Below, piece by piece: positions 6,652 through 15,868 of a stretch of DNA of 19,876 nt. The translations under genes and the position numbers were made by a program. This stretch comes from Candidatus Latescibacterota bacterium (lineage in GTDB: Bacteria > Krumholzibacteriota > Krumholzibacteriia > WVZY01 > JAKEHA01), in NCBI GenBank assembly GCA_022615275.1, contig JAKEHA010000004.1, positions 1 to 19,876 on the forward strand, in the 5' to 3' direction. The notes beneath the pieces were generated by a model. The model was not told where the DNA came from, searched no databases, and saw only the letters and a list, made by a program, of their open reading frames with translations. Each line of letters begins with the position of its first letter. Within the stretch, counting starts at the first letter, position 1.

Positions 6652-9600
6652 ATGAAGATCGTCGATTTCTCCATCCAGCGCCCGGTCACGGTGACGATGA
6701 TCTTCGTCGCGGTCATCGTGTTCGGATTCGTTGCTCTTTCGCGCCTCGACGTCCGCCTTCTTCCCGAAATCTCGTACCCGTCGCTCACCATCCAGACCGA
6801 GTACGAGGACGCGGCGCCCGCCGAGGTGGAGAACTTCGTGACGCGGCCCTTGGAAGAAGCGGTGGGCGTCATCTCCGGGCTGCGCACCATTCGGTCGGTG
6901 TCGAAGCCGGGCATGTCCGAGATCACGCTCGAATTCACGTGGAAGACGCACATGCAGTATGCGGCCCTCGACGTACGCGACAAGATCGACCTCGTGCTGC
7001 TCCCGCGCGAAACCAAAGCACCCGTGATCCTGCGCTACGACCCTTCGCTCGACCCCGTCCTGCGCATCGGCGTCTCCGGCACCGAGAACCTCGTGCGCCT
7101 GCGCAACCTCGCCGACTACACCATCAAGAAAGACCTGGAGGCGCTGGACGGTGTGGCCAGCGCCAAGGTGCTGGGCGGCCTGGAAGAAGAAATACAAGTC
7201 GAGATCGACGAGCGCCGCTTATCGAGCTACGGCATCCCCATCTCGCTCGTCGCCACACGCCTCGCGCAGGACAACGTCAACCAGTCCGGCGGGCGCTTGC
7301 GCGACAAGGGCGCCGAGTTCCTGCTGCGCACCGAGAACGAGTTCCAGAGTGTGGACGACATCGCGAATACCATCGTGCGGGAAGAAGCGGGGCGCCGCGT
7401 CATTCTCGCCGACCTGGGCTCGGTCACGCGCGGACACGTCGAGCGCGACGTCATCACGCGCCTGAACGGCGAGGAAGTGGTCGAGATCGCCATCTACAAG
7501 GAAGGCGACGCCAATACGGTGGCGGTGGCGGACGGGGTCAAGCGCCGCCTGAATGCGATGAAGAAGCAGCTCCCGGACGACGTCACGATCGAGACGTTGT
7601 TCGACCAGTCGCGCTTCATCAAGAGCTCCATCGACGAGGTGCGCTCCAACGCGCTCGTGGGGGCGTTGCTCGCGATCCTGGTGCTGTACGTCTTCCTGCG
7701 CGACGTGCGCAGCACCGTCATCATCGGCCTCTCGATCCCCATCTCGATCATGTTCACTTTTGTCATCATGCAGCAGCTGGGCGTCTCGCTGAACATGATG
7801 TCGCTGGGAGGCCTGGCTCTCGGGGTGGGGATGCTGGTCGACAACTCGATCGTCGTTCTGGAGAGCATCTCGCGCTACAAAGAGCGCGAGCCGGACCGCA
7901 AGCTCGCGACCCTGCGCGGAGCCAAGGAGGTCGCGGGCGCGGTGACGGGCTCGACGCTGACCACGGTGGCGGTGTTCCTGCCCATCGTGTTCGTCGAAGG
8001 CATCGCGGGCCAGGTGTTCAAGGACCAGGCGCTGACGGTATCCATCTCGTTGATCGCGTCGCTCATCGTCTCGCTAATGCTGATCCCGATCGCGTCGGCG
8101 ATGGACTTCGGGGCGGGGGCAATTGCCGTTCCGGAGGCACAAGCGCCCGCCGTTCCGCGCCGTCGCATCGCGCGCGTGGTGCGGTCGATCACGCGCTTTT
8201 TGACCGTCACCGCGCCGACCTTCGTGCTGCGCATCATTCGCCGCGCCTTCGCGTGGCTCGGGCGCGGGCTCGCGGTCCTCGTAAGGCCGCTCCACCGTGT
8301 CTACGACCGCGTCTTTCCGGCGATGGAGAACGCGTACGCGCGCGCGCTGGACCGCGCCCTCACGCGCCGCCGCCGCTTTCTGGCCGGGGTATTCGGGGTG
8401 TTCGCCGCCACGGTCGCACTTTCGCCCCTGGTCGGGCGCGAGATGATTCCACAGTTCTCGCAAGGCGAGTTCAGCTTCGCGGTCCAGATGCCGGAAGGCA
8501 CCCCGCTCGAATCCACCGACATGCGTATCGTCGATATGGAGGCGATCGCCGCCGAGGAACCCGGCGTCGAGTCTTACTTCACCAGCGTGGGCACCGCGAG
8601 CCGCCTGGGCAGCAACGTGAAGAGCAAGGACGAGAACATCGGGCAGCTCAACATCATCATGTCGGAGAAGGGGAACAAGCACGCGGAAGCGGCCTTGGTG
8701 GAATCGTTGCGCGCGAAATTCGAGCGCATGCAGGGTGTGACCACCAAGTTCGCACGGCCGTCGTACTTCAACTTCCAGGCCCCGCTCGAGGTCCACGTGT
8801 TCGGCTACGACCTGGACGAGATTCGCGACTTCGCCGACCAGCTCGCCCTCGACATGGCCGGCATCCCCGGCGTCAAGGACGTCAAGTCGTCGCTCGAGTA
8901 CGGCAACCCCGAGCTCGACGTCGAGTTCGACCGCGTTCGCATGTCGGCGATGGGCTTGGCGGTCGAGGACGTCGCCAACACCGTGCGCACCAAGATCCGT
9001 GGCGACGTGCCCACCAAGTTCAAGGAGCGCGACAAGCAGGTCGACATCCGCGTGCGCACCAGCGCCTGGCGCGCCGAGGACATCGCGGCCATGCGGTCGT
9101 TGGTGGTCGCCGAGCGCGAGGGAACGCCGATCCTCTTGGGCAGCATTGCCGAGGTCCGCGTTGCGACCGGCGTCAACCAGATCTCGCGCGTCTCGCAGCA
9201 GCGCGCCGCCATCGTGTCGGGCAACATCTCGGGGCGCGACCTGGGTCGCGTGGCGCGCGACGTCGAGGCGGTGCTCGCGTCGACCTCGATCCCCGAGGGC
9301 ATCACCGTCGAGTTGGGCGGCGAGAACGAAGAGCTGATGCGCTCGTACCGGAGCTTGGCGCTGGCGCTGATTCTGGCCGTGTTTCTCGTGTATCTGGTGA
9401 TGGCGGCGCTGTTCGAGTCGTTCCTGCACCCCTTCATCATCATGTTCACCGTGCCGCTCGCGGCCATCGGCGTGGTGGTAACACTGCTCGTTACGCACAC
9501 GTCATTGAGCGTGATCGTGTTCATCGGCGTCATTCTATTGGCCGGCATCGTGGTCAACAACGGCATCGTGTTGATCGACTACGTCAACACGCTGCGCCGC

Positions 9601-9837
9601 GAGGGCCGGTCGAAACTGGACGCGATTCGGTCGGCGGGGAGGATTCGCTTCCGCCCCATTCTCATGACCACGCTGACGACGGTGCTCGGGCTGCTTCCCA
9701 TGGCGCTCGGACTGGGCGAGGGCGCCGAGATTCGCGCGCCCATGGCGCTGACGGTCATCGGCGGTCTTTCCGTGGGGACGTTACTCACGCTGTTCGTGAT
9801 CCCCGCGCTGTACGCGGTGGTCGCGCGGGGCGACTAG
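6652..9837 (+). CDS. RND efflux transporter permease subunit (HAE1/AcrB-like), first of pair
   Basis: ATG 6652 gives the family N-terminus MKIVDFSIQRPVTVTMIF, so upstream in-frame sequence is discarded. The 1061-residue protein has the RND layout: TM1, a large periplasmic porter/docking half, TM2-6, a cytoplasmic loop, then the duplicated second half with TM7-12. TM4 carries GVGMLVDNSIVVLESI: the first of the two AcrB proton-relay aspartates is kept (Asp397), the second is Asn398. TM10 carries GIVVNNGIVLIDYVN, where AcrB has its relay Lys; here the site is Asn (969-970). This variant is common in one RND clade and does not by itself mean inactivity. Residues about 484-557, between TM6 and TM7, form an Arg-rich insertion with amphipathic segments. 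It expels substrates by proton antiport. The next gene begins 9 bases after its stop. Confidence 0.92.
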   Translation: MKIVDFSIQRPVTVTMIFVAVIVFGFVALSRLDVRLLPEISYPSLTIQTEYEDAAPAEVENFVTRPLEEAVGVISGLRTIRSVSKPGMSEITLEFTWKTHMQYAALDVRDKIDLVLLPRETKAPVILRYDPSLDPVLRIGVSGTENLVRLRNLADYTIKKDLEALDGVASAKVLGGLEEEIQVEIDERRLSSYGIPISLVATRLAQDNVNQSGGRLRDKGAEFLLRTENEFQSVDDIANTIVREEAGRRVILADLGSVTRGHVERDVITRLNGEEVVEIAIYKEGDANTVAVADGVKRRLNAMKKQLPDDVTIETLFDQSRFIKSSIDEVRSNALVGALLAILVLYVFLRDVRSTVIIGLSIPISIMFTFVIMQQLGVSLNMMSLGGLALGVGMLVDNSIVVLESISRYKEREPDRKLATLRGAKEVAGAVTGSTLTTVAVFLPIVFVEGIAGQVFKDQALTVSISLIASLIVSLMLIPIASAMDFGAGAIAVPEAQAPAVPRRRIARVVRSITRFLTVTAPTFVLRIIRRAFAWLGRGLAVLVRPLHRVYDRVFPAMENAYARALDRALTRRRRFLAGVFGVFAATVALSPLVGREMIPQFSQGEFSFAVQMPEGTPLESTDMRIVDMEAIAAEEPGVESYFTSVGTASRLGSNVKSKDENIGQLNIIMSEKGNKHAEAALVESLRAKFERMQGVTTKFARPSYFNFQAPLEVHVFGYDLDEIRDFADQLALDMAGIPGVKDVKSSLEYGNPELDVEFDRVRMSAMGLAVEDVANTVRTKIRGDVPTKFKERDKQVDIRVRTSAWRAEDIAAMRSLVVAEREGTPILLGSIAEVRVATGVNQISRVSQQRAAIVSGNISGRDLGRVARDVEAVLASTSIPEGITVELGGENEELMRSYRSLALALILAVFLVYLVMAALFESFLHPFIIMFTVPLAAIGVVVTLLVTHTSLSVIVFIGVILLAGIVVNNGIVLIDYVNTLRREGRSKLDAIRSAGRIRFRPILMTTLTTVLGLLPMALGLGEGAEIRAPMALTVIGGLSVGTLLTLFVIPALYAVVARGD

Positions 9838-9840
9838 AGG
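9836..9840 (+). promoter_or_regulatory. ribosome-binding site of the second RND gene, overlapping the previous stop
   Basis: AGAGG at 9836-9840 shares bases with the TAG stop (9835-9837) of the first pump gene and is 6 bases from GTG 9847. This fixes the GTG as start and suggests reinitiation and coupled synthesis of the two pump subunits. Confidence 0.6.
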
Positions 9841-9846
9841 CACGCC

Positions 9847-12800
9847 GTGAAACTCCACGAACTGTCGGTTCGCAAGCCCGTCCTCGTGATGATTGGGCTC
9901 GTCACACTGGTGGCGATGGGCGCCATCGCGACCTTCAAGCTGCCCATCGAGTTCTTGCCCCACGTCGAGTTTCCGTTCATCGGCGTCTACATTCCCTACG
10001 CCAACTCGCACCCCGACTACATCGAGCGTCACATCATCAAGCCGATCGAAGAGGTGTTCGCCACCCTCGGCAACGTGCGACGCATCCAGTCGCAGACCCA
10101 GCCCGACGGGGCCTTCGTCGGCGTCGAGTTCGAGTGGGGGCGCGACGTGGGCGTGCTGCGCATGGAGGTCAAGGAAAAGCTCGATCAAATAAAGGGCGAG
10201 CTTCCCGCCGACATCGTGCACATGCAGATCTTCACCTTCGATACCAACGACATCCCCATTCTCGAGGGGCGCATTTCGGCGGCTGGCCGCGACCTGTCGG
10301 GCGGCTACGACTTGATCGAGCGCTCGATCATCAATCCGTTGAAGCGCATCGAGGGCGTGGGGAACGTGTTCATCCACGGTGTCGAGCCGCGCGAGATCGC
10401 GATCTACTTGAGCCTCGACAAGATCAAGGCCCACCGCATCGACGTGGGCAACGTGTTCCGCCTGCTGCAAAGCGCCAACGCCACCGCGTCGGGCGGTGAG
10501 CTCACCGTGCACGGGGTGCGCTACTCCGTGCGCGCGCTGGGCAGCTTCAACGACATCGACGACGTCGAGAATCTGGTCGTGAGCCCCGAGGGTCTGCGCT
10601 TGAAGGACATCGCCGACATCTACTACGGCGAACCCGCGGTCGCGTACGGGCGCCGCCTCAACGGCGAGGCGGCGGTCGCGTTCTGGATCCAGAAGGCCAG
10701 CAGCGCCAACACGGTCGACGTCGCGCGCCGCGTGCAGGCCGCCATGGAGAAGATGAACCACGACCCCGCTCTCGAAGGGATCGACGTGCTCCTGTTCTTC
10801 GACCAGTCGAAGGAGATCTTGAACGGCGTCAGCGGTCTGCGCGACGCCGGCCTGCAAGGCGGCCTCCTGGCCATCGGCATCCTGTTTTTCTTCCTGCGCC
10901 GCATATCGACCACATTGATCATCGCCATCGCGATTCCATTCTCGCTCGTGTGCACGCTCGCGTTTCTCTATTTTACCGGCTACACGCTCAACATGCTGAC
11001 CATGATGGGGCTGATGTTGGGGGTGGGGATGCTGGTCGACAACGCCATCGTGGTGCTGGAGTCGATCTATCAACACCAATTGAAGCGCGAAGACCCCATG
11101 CACGCCGCCATCACGGGCGCCGACTCGGTGGACGTGGCCGTCACCGCGTCCACCCTCACCTCGGTGATCGTCTTCGCGCCCATCGTGTTCGGATCCAAGA
11201 ACGACGAGCTGTTCGTTTGGCTCTCCTCGGTGGGAGTGACCATTTCGGTCGCGATCCTGTTTTCGCTCTTGCTCTCGCTGACCATGATCCCGTTTCTCGC
11301 GTCGCGCCTGAAGCGGCCCAAGAACGTGCGTCCATCGCGGATCCTGAAGTCGCTCGAGAATCGCTACGTGCGCGCGCTCGAGTGGGCGACGTTCAAGCAC
11401 CGCAAGTGGACGCTGGGGATCGTCGCCGGGTCGCTGCTACTGACCGTCGTTGCCGTCAAGGTGATCGGCTTGAAGGGCTTCCAGGACGACGACTCGTTCA
11501 TCGTCGAGCGCATTTTCATCGAGTACGACTTCGCCGAGAACGTCGATTACGTGGAGTCGGATGCGTACGTGAGGCGCGTGGAGACCGTCCTCGAGGCCAA
11601 GCGCGATTCGCTGGGGATCGAGACGATTTACAGCTACTACGCGGACAACGTCGGCATGACGACGGTGTACTTCGAAGAGGAGCGGTTGAGCCGCGAGGTC
11701 CTCAAGGAGAAGCGCAAGGCGTTGCGCGCCGCCATCCCCGAGATGGCCGGCCTCAAGCTGCGCTTCGGGGACGAGAGCGGACAGGACAGCGGGGGCGCCT
11801 CCCTCATGCAGGTGAACCTGTTCGGCGAGGACAAACAGGTCCTGGAAGAGATCGCGAACGAGGTCAAGCGCCGCTTCGGTTACCTGGAAGACCTCACCGA
11901 CGTCAAGACCAGCGTCGAGCTGGGCCAAGAGGAGATCAGTGTCGCCGTCGACGCCGACCAACTCGCGCGAGCGCAAATGACGGCCAACGACGTCGTCGAA
12001 GTGATGGGGCTGACGTTCCGCGGCTTCGAGCTGAACCGCTTCCGGGGCGAGGAGCGTGAAGTTCCGATGTCGATCAGTCTCGATCCAACCGACCAGGTCG
12101 GCATCTACAACCTCCGCAACCTGATGGTGGGCATGAACAATGAGCGCGAGGTGACGCTGGGCTCGGTGGCGGAGTTCGAGCAGAAGCGCGGACCCACGCA
12201 GATCGAGCGCGACAACCAGCGTACCATCGTGTCGGTGCGCGGGCTCTACGAAGGCGAGCGCTTCGACGAATTGAGGGAGGAAGTCAGCGCCGTCATGAGT
12301 TCGCTGGCACTGCCGCCGGGCTACGCGTGGTCCTTCGGCCGCCGCATCGAGGAGCGCGACGCGCAAGCCTCGCAGATGCTGGTCAACGCGCTGCTCGCCA
12401 TCTTGTGCGTTTATCTAATGATGGCGGCGCTGTTCGAATCGTACCTGCATCCGCTGGTGATCATGATCTGTCTGCCGCTGGCGGGCATCGGCGTGGTCTG
12501 GATGTTGATGCTGACCGGCACCGCGTTCAGCCTCATGGCCATGATCGGCACGGTGATCCTGATCGGCGTGGTGGTCAACAACGGCATCGTGCTGATCGAC
12601 CACGTCAATCACCTGCGCAAGGAAGGCATGCCGATGGAGCAAGCGATCCTGGAGGGGGGGCGAGAGCGCTTGCGCCCCATTCTGATGACCGCGCTCACCA
12701 CCATCCTGGGGCTGATTCCGATGGCCATCGGCGGCTCGCACATCGGCGAGGCGCAATACTATCCGCTCGCGCGCGCGGTCATGGGCGGGCTGGTCAGCTC

Positions 12801-12924
12801 GACGTTCCTGACTCTGCTCGTGCTGCCCACCTATTACATCCTCGGCGAACGCGCGAAGGCGTCGTGGCTGGCGCTCCTGTCGCGCTCGCGGCCCGGAGCA
12901 AGCTCGCCCCGCGTGTTAGATTGA
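9847..12924 (+). CDS. RND efflux transporter permease subunit (HAE1/AcrB-like), second of pair
   Basis: The GTG start is fixed by the AGAGG overlapping the upstream stop; the N-terminus MKLHELSVRKPVLVMIGLV is typical. Length is 1025 residues. TM4 has GVGMLVDNAIVVLESIYQH with Asp398-Asn399, and TM10 has GVVVNNGIVLIDHVNHLRKEG with Asn911-Asn912 at the position of the AcrB Lys. This is the same charge pattern as in its neighbour. It lacks the TM6-TM7 insertion of the first pump protein; the loop here is a short basic RLKRPKNVRPSR. The two pump proteins are clearly different in sequence, so this is not a recent duplication. Two distinct pump genes behind one adaptor suggests a mixed trimer as in MdtBC, or two alternative pumps sharing an adaptor. 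No TolC-like gene follows. Confidence 0.92.
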   Translation: MKLHELSVRKPVLVMIGLVTLVAMGAIATFKLPIEFLPHVEFPFIGVYIPYANSHPDYIERHIIKPIEEVFATLGNVRRIQSQTQPDGAFVGVEFEWGRDVGVLRMEVKEKLDQIKGELPADIVHMQIFTFDTNDIPILEGRISAAGRDLSGGYDLIERSIINPLKRIEGVGNVFIHGVEPREIAIYLSLDKIKAHRIDVGNVFRLLQSANATASGGELTVHGVRYSVRALGSFNDIDDVENLVVSPEGLRLKDIADIYYGEPAVAYGRRLNGEAAVAFWIQKASSANTVDVARRVQAAMEKMNHDPALEGIDVLLFFDQSKEILNGVSGLRDAGLQGGLLAIGILFFFLRRISTTLIIAIAIPFSLVCTLAFLYFTGYTLNMLTMMGLMLGVGMLVDNAIVVLESIYQHQLKREDPMHAAITGADSVDVAVTASTLTSVIVFAPIVFGSKNDELFVWLSSVGVTISVAILFSLLLSLTMIPFLASRLKRPKNVRPSRILKSLENRYVRALEWATFKHRKWTLGIVAGSLLLTVVAVKVIGLKGFQDDDSFIVERIFIEYDFAENVDYVESDAYVRRVETVLEAKRDSLGIETIYSYYADNVGMTTVYFEEERLSREVLKEKRKALRAAIPEMAGLKLRFGDESGQDSGGASLMQVNLFGEDKQVLEEIANEVKRRFGYLEDLTDVKTSVELGQEEISVAVDADQLARAQMTANDVVEVMGLTFRGFELNRFRGEEREVPMSISLDPTDQVGIYNLRNLMVGMNNEREVTLGSVAEFEQKRGPTQIERDNQRTIVSVRGLYEGERFDELREEVSAVMSSLALPPGYAWSFGRRIEERDAQASQMLVNALLAILCVYLMMAALFESYLHPLVIMICLPLAGIGVVWMLMLTGTAFSLMAMIGTVILIGVVVNNGIVLIDHVNHLRKEGMPMEQAILEGGRERLRPILMTALTTILGLIPMAIGGSHIGEAQYYPLARAVMGGLVSSTFLTLLVLPTYYILGERAKASWLALLSRSRPGASSPRVLD

Positions 12925-12998
12925 TTACAGGCCCGGCCTGAAATTGTCTCCGCGTCCCGCCTCGTTGTAGTCTTCTTCCGCGGACGCTCCCACGTCAT

Positions 12999-13012
12999 CA
13001 ATCGGCCGATTG
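12999..13012. repeat. 14-base perfect palindrome upstream of the 13030 gene
   Basis: CAATCGGCCGATTG is exactly self-complementary. It ends 5 bases before the GGGAG ribosome-binding site (13018-13022) of the following gene, in the 105-base gap after the efflux operon. It could be a protein-binding site or form a small hairpin near the start codon; the length makes chance only moderately unlikely in GC-rich sequence. Confidence 0.4.
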
Positions 13013-13029
13013 GCCCCGGGAGCATTACC

Positions 13030-13511
13030 GTGTCCACTGGTTTCCGTCTAATCGCGACGGCGTGTCTGTCTCTCTCCGTCCTGCCGACGTGCTCCGAGCA
13101 GATCACGCCGGCGGGCCCCGAGTTCTTGCCCGCCAGTACCTCGTGTACCACCGACCTCGGCTGCCCGCTGGGACAAGAATGCGTCGACGGTACGTGCGTC
13201 CCGCTGCGGCAGTCGATCTATCCGCACGTGAGCACGCGGGAACACTGGGTGCTGGCCTCGGGTCCCGACCCCTATCGCCCCGATCTCACGTATCGAGTCC
13301 TCGCGCGCCGTTTCAGCAACGCCTTGGTGCTCGTGAAGATGCTCCCGAAGGGTTCCGTCGACGACACCGCAGCATCACGGCTCACCCCTTGGACGGAGGC
13401 TACCGGGTGCTTCAGGCCGACGGCACGCTCGGACTGGCGGTTACCGAGGCGCGTCTGCGCAACAACGAGGCGCTGATTCTCATCCCGGATGTCGGCACCG
13501 GCGTGCACTAG
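13030..13511 (+). pseudogene. small exported Cys-rich protein, interrupted by one frameshift
   Basis: GTG 13030 follows GGGAG (13018-13022) by 7 bases and begins a signal peptide with a lipobox-like LPTC (MSTGFRLIATACLSLSVLPTC). A Cys-rich knot CTTDLGCPLGQECVDGTC follows, then RPDLTYRVLARRFSNALVLVKMLPKGSVDDTA. From about 13370 the sense continues one frame back: SITAHPLDGGYRVLQADGTLG and a RLRNNEALILIPD segment, ending at TAG 13509-13511. Together these make a familiar C-terminal beta-sandwich module: R-R-F-x-N-x-x-V-L-V, then a DG-x-Y-R strand, then a final x-A-L-I-L strand. The original frame would instead run 35 Arg-rich residues to 13476. One missing A in GCAGC (13369-13373) explains the shift. 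The corrected product has about 160 residues. Mutation, assembly error or a true -1 shift cannot be told apart here. Confidence 0.6.
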
Positions 13512-14749
13512 CCTCGCAGCCGACTTGCAGAGGCCTCGTCCTTCCCGAACAACGCGAAGGCGATCGTTCCGATCACGCCGAATGCGAAGGCCGCGAGAAG
13601 ATTGACTTCCGGGCGGACGTTCCACAGGTACGCCCCGCCCAGGGCCGCCGCCGACACCACGATGTCGCGAACCAAGTAATAGAATCCGAACATCCCCGCC
13701 TTGTTGCGCTCCGGCGCCAGGTCCATGATGAGCGACTTGCGCGTCGGTTCGCCGAATTCCTTCAATCCGCGCACCGCGAACGCCACGACGAGCCACTCGA
13801 ACGACCGGCTGTAGAGGAGCACCAGCGGGAACGCCGCAAAGAAGGCGAACGTGATCACGACGTAGCGCTTCTTGTGTCCGCGATCGGCCAGGTGGGCGAC
13901 CGGGATGTAGCAGAGCAGAGCCACCACCGTCTCGATGGTCGAGAGCACGCCGAACTGCATGGCCGTCACCGGCTCCGCGATGGTCTTCATGCACCACACC
14001 ACTACGAACGCGTAGGGGATCTGCTCGCAGAAGCGCACCAGGATATCGGTTACGAGGAGCCGGCGCAACGTCGGGCTCATGAGGCGGAGCATCCGCCTCG
14101 GGTCCTTTTCGGCGAGCGGGGAGGCAAGCCCGGAAGCGGCGCGCGCGCGCGGGCCGTCGTCGGGGATCAGGCGGCGCTGCAGGATCACCCCGGCCAGTGC
14201 CAGCGCGAACGCGACGATGAACGCGGCCCGCACGCCTTCGCGCTCGCCCCAGAGCGCGATGCACAACCCGCCCATCAGCGGCCCGAGCCCCTTGGGGATG
14301 CGCCGCATGATCATCACCATGCTCACACCCATCGTGCGCTTCTCGGGTGGTAGCACTTTATAGATCAAACTCAACGTCGCGGGCGCGGAGATCGCGGACC
14401 ACGAGATGAACAGTACGGCGCCCGCGAGTACGGCTTGCCAGGTCGGGATCAGGATCACGACGGCGAAGCCCGCCATCGCCATGAGATTGAAAACGAGGAG
14501 CGCGCGCCGCGTGCCGATGCGATCCGCCAGGTAGCCGCCGGGAAACGAATAGAGCGCCGACAGAAAATTGTCCATCGCCTGCAGGGCGCCGACCGACATG
14601 GCACTGCCCCCGACCGCGAGGAGGTAGATGGGGAGGAAGCGCTCGGCCATCTCCTCGCCCATCCCGACCAGTAGTACCATCGCGAACATGCCGACGGTGC
14701 CGCGCTTGAGGGCGAGGTAGTGGGAGATGCGGGCAATAGGGGCGTTCAT
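13508..14749 (-). CDS. major facilitator superfamily transporter
   Basis: I place the start at ATG 14749: the product (413 residues) then begins MNAPIARISHYLALKRGTVG just before the first membrane helix, whereas the upstream in-frame sequence is Arg/Pro-rich and has no start with a good ribosome-binding site. About twelve hydrophobic segments are visible in two halves. The loop after TM2 has the MFS motif A, GGYLADRIGTRRALLV, with a degenerate copy AHLADRGHKKRYV in the second half. An acidic GMGEEMAERFLP lies in TM1-2. The middle loop (about 195-225) is hydrophilic. The substrate cannot be named; drug or metabolite efflux is typical. Its stop shares the tetranucleotide CTAG (13508-13511) with the stop of the convergent gene, so both strands end there. 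It is divergent from hldD, with 134 bases between starts. Confidence 0.85.
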   Translation of the reverse strand: MNAPIARISHYLALKRGTVGMFAMVLLVGMGEEMAERFLPIYLLAVGGSAMSVGALQAMDNFLSALYSFPGGYLADRIGTRRALLVFNLMAMAGFAVVILIPTWQAVLAGAVLFISWSAISAPATLSLIYKVLPPEKRTMGVSMVMIMRRIPKGLGPLMGGLCIALWGEREGVRAAFIVAFALALAGVILQRRLIPDDGPRARAASGLASPLAEKDPRRMLRLMSPTLRRLLVTDILVRFCEQIPYAFVVVWCMKTIAEPVTAMQFGVLSTIETVVALLCYIPVAHLADRGHKKRYVVITFAFFAAFPLVLLYSRSFEWLVVAFAVRGLKEFGEPTRKSLIMDLAPERNKAGMFGFYYLVRDIVVSAAALGGAYLWNVRPEVNLLAAFAFGVIGTIAFALFGKDEASASRLRG

Positions 14750-14871
14750 GGACGCGGGCGAGTCTACGGCACGCGGGACTCGAATTGTAAGGATATCGCG
14801 TGGGACGCCCGGCGCGCGCGCCCGACCCGTAGTGCGCCCATCGCGCGCTAGCCACCCCGTCCCGGCTCCTC

Positions 14872-14877
14872 TATAAT
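14872..14877 (+). promoter_or_regulatory. perfect -10 box just before hldD, suggesting a leaderless transcript
   Basis: TATAAT at 14872-14877 ends 6 bases before the GTG start at 14884, so transcription would begin at or next to the start codon. No purine-rich ribosome-binding site is present between them, which fits a leaderless mRNA. No convincing -35 box is seen at the right distance (around 14848-14853). Confidence 0.4.
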
Positions 14878-14883
14878 GCCCCC

Positions 14884-15855
14884 GTGGCAGCACCCATCAT
14901 CGTCACCGGCGGAGCCGGATTCATCGGCAGCAACCTCGTCGACGCGTTGAACCGGCGCGGGCACGAGGTCGTCGTCGTCGATCATATCGACGACGGCCTG
15001 AAGCGCCGCAATCTCGAACGCCTTCGCGTCCGCGACTACCTCGACAAGTCGGACTTTCGCGACCGCCTGAAGTCGGGAAAGGCGCCTGCGGCGACCGCGG
15101 TTTTTCATTTGGGTGCGTGCAGCTCGACCACGGAGACCAACGAAGCGTATCTGCGCGACAACAACACCGAATACACGCGCGAGCTGTGCGAGTGGTCCTT
15201 GCGAAGCGGAGCGTGTTTTATCTACGCCTCCAGCGCCGCGACCTACGGCGACGGTTCATTGGGCTATTCCGACGACGACGCGGTGACGCCCACGCTCGAG
15301 CCGCTCAATCTGTACGGCGCCTCCAAGCAGTGGTTCGATACATGGGCGTTGAGCAGCGGAGTGTTGAAGCGTGTGGCGGGCATCAAGTATTTCAATGTCT
15401 ACGGACCCTGGGAGGATCACAAGGGTGAGATGCGCTCGCTGGTCAACAAGGCGTATGCGCAGGTACTGCGCGACGGTGAGATCGCGCTCTTCAAGTCGTA
15501 CCGCCCGGAGTTCAAGGACGGCGAGCAGCGGCGCGACTTCATTCACGTGGACGACGCGGTCGCGGTGACGCTATTCTTCCTCGATCGCCCGGAGGTGTCG
15601 GGGCTGTACAATTGCGGGACGGGGACGGCGCGGACGTGGGTCGATTTGGCGAAGGCGCTCTTTTCCGCCATGGGGCTCCCGCCGCGCATCCGCTTCATCG
15701 AGATGCCGGAGTCGATACGCGAGAAGTACCAGTACCACACGCAGGCCGACATGACCAAGCTCCGCGCGGCCGGCTATTCGGCGCCATTCTTGCAAGTCGA
15801 AGCGGGCGTGCGCCGGTACGTGCAGGAGTATCTACAACCCCAGTCGGCCCGTTAG
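14884..15855 (+). CDS. hldD: ADP-L-glycero-D-manno-heptose-6-epimerase
   Basis: HldD (RfaD) converts ADP-D-glycero-beta-D-manno-heptose to the L-glycero form, the last step in making the heptose donor for the LPS inner core. The 323-residue protein (about 310 in E. coli) is an extended SDR: nucleotide-binding TGGAGFIGSN (8-17), the family-specific HLGACSSTTE, YASSAATYG with the catalytic Ser/Thr region, Y144-x3-K148 in NLYGASK, then KYFNVYGP, HKGEMRSLV, RRDFIHVDD and YNCGTG. The C-terminus YHTQADMTKLRAAGY is characteristic of HldD. The GTG start at 14884 is chosen because it gives the standard N-terminus; it has no ribosome-binding site. The following gene starts 13 bases after its stop. Other heptose genes (gmhA, hldE, gmhB) are not in the window. 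Confidence 0.93.
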   Translation: MAAPIIVTGGAGFIGSNLVDALNRRGHEVVVVDHIDDGLKRRNLERLRVRDYLDKSDFRDRLKSGKAPAATAVFHLGACSSTTETNEAYLRDNNTEYTRELCEWSLRSGACFIYASSAATYGDGSLGYSDDDAVTPTLEPLNLYGASKQWFDTWALSSGVLKRVAGIKYFNVYGPWEDHKGEMRSLVNKAYAQVLRDGEIALFKSYRPEFKDGEQRRDFIHVDDAVAVTLFFLDRPEVSGLYNCGTGTARTWVDLAKALFSAMGLPPRIRFIEMPESIREKYQYHTQADMTKLRAAGYSAPFLQVEAGVRRYVQEYLQPQSAR

Positions 15856-15868
15856 TTTTCCTATATAA

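Noticed and set aside
6939..10499. Very long open frame of 1186 codons across the first RND gene
   Set aside because: Arg/His/Pro-rich shadow of the RND genes in another frame; the RND frame has full family motifs.
9781..11400. Minus-strand open frame of 539 codons
   Set aside because: Antisense shadow of the second RND gene; His/Asp/Arg-rich with no recognisable domain.
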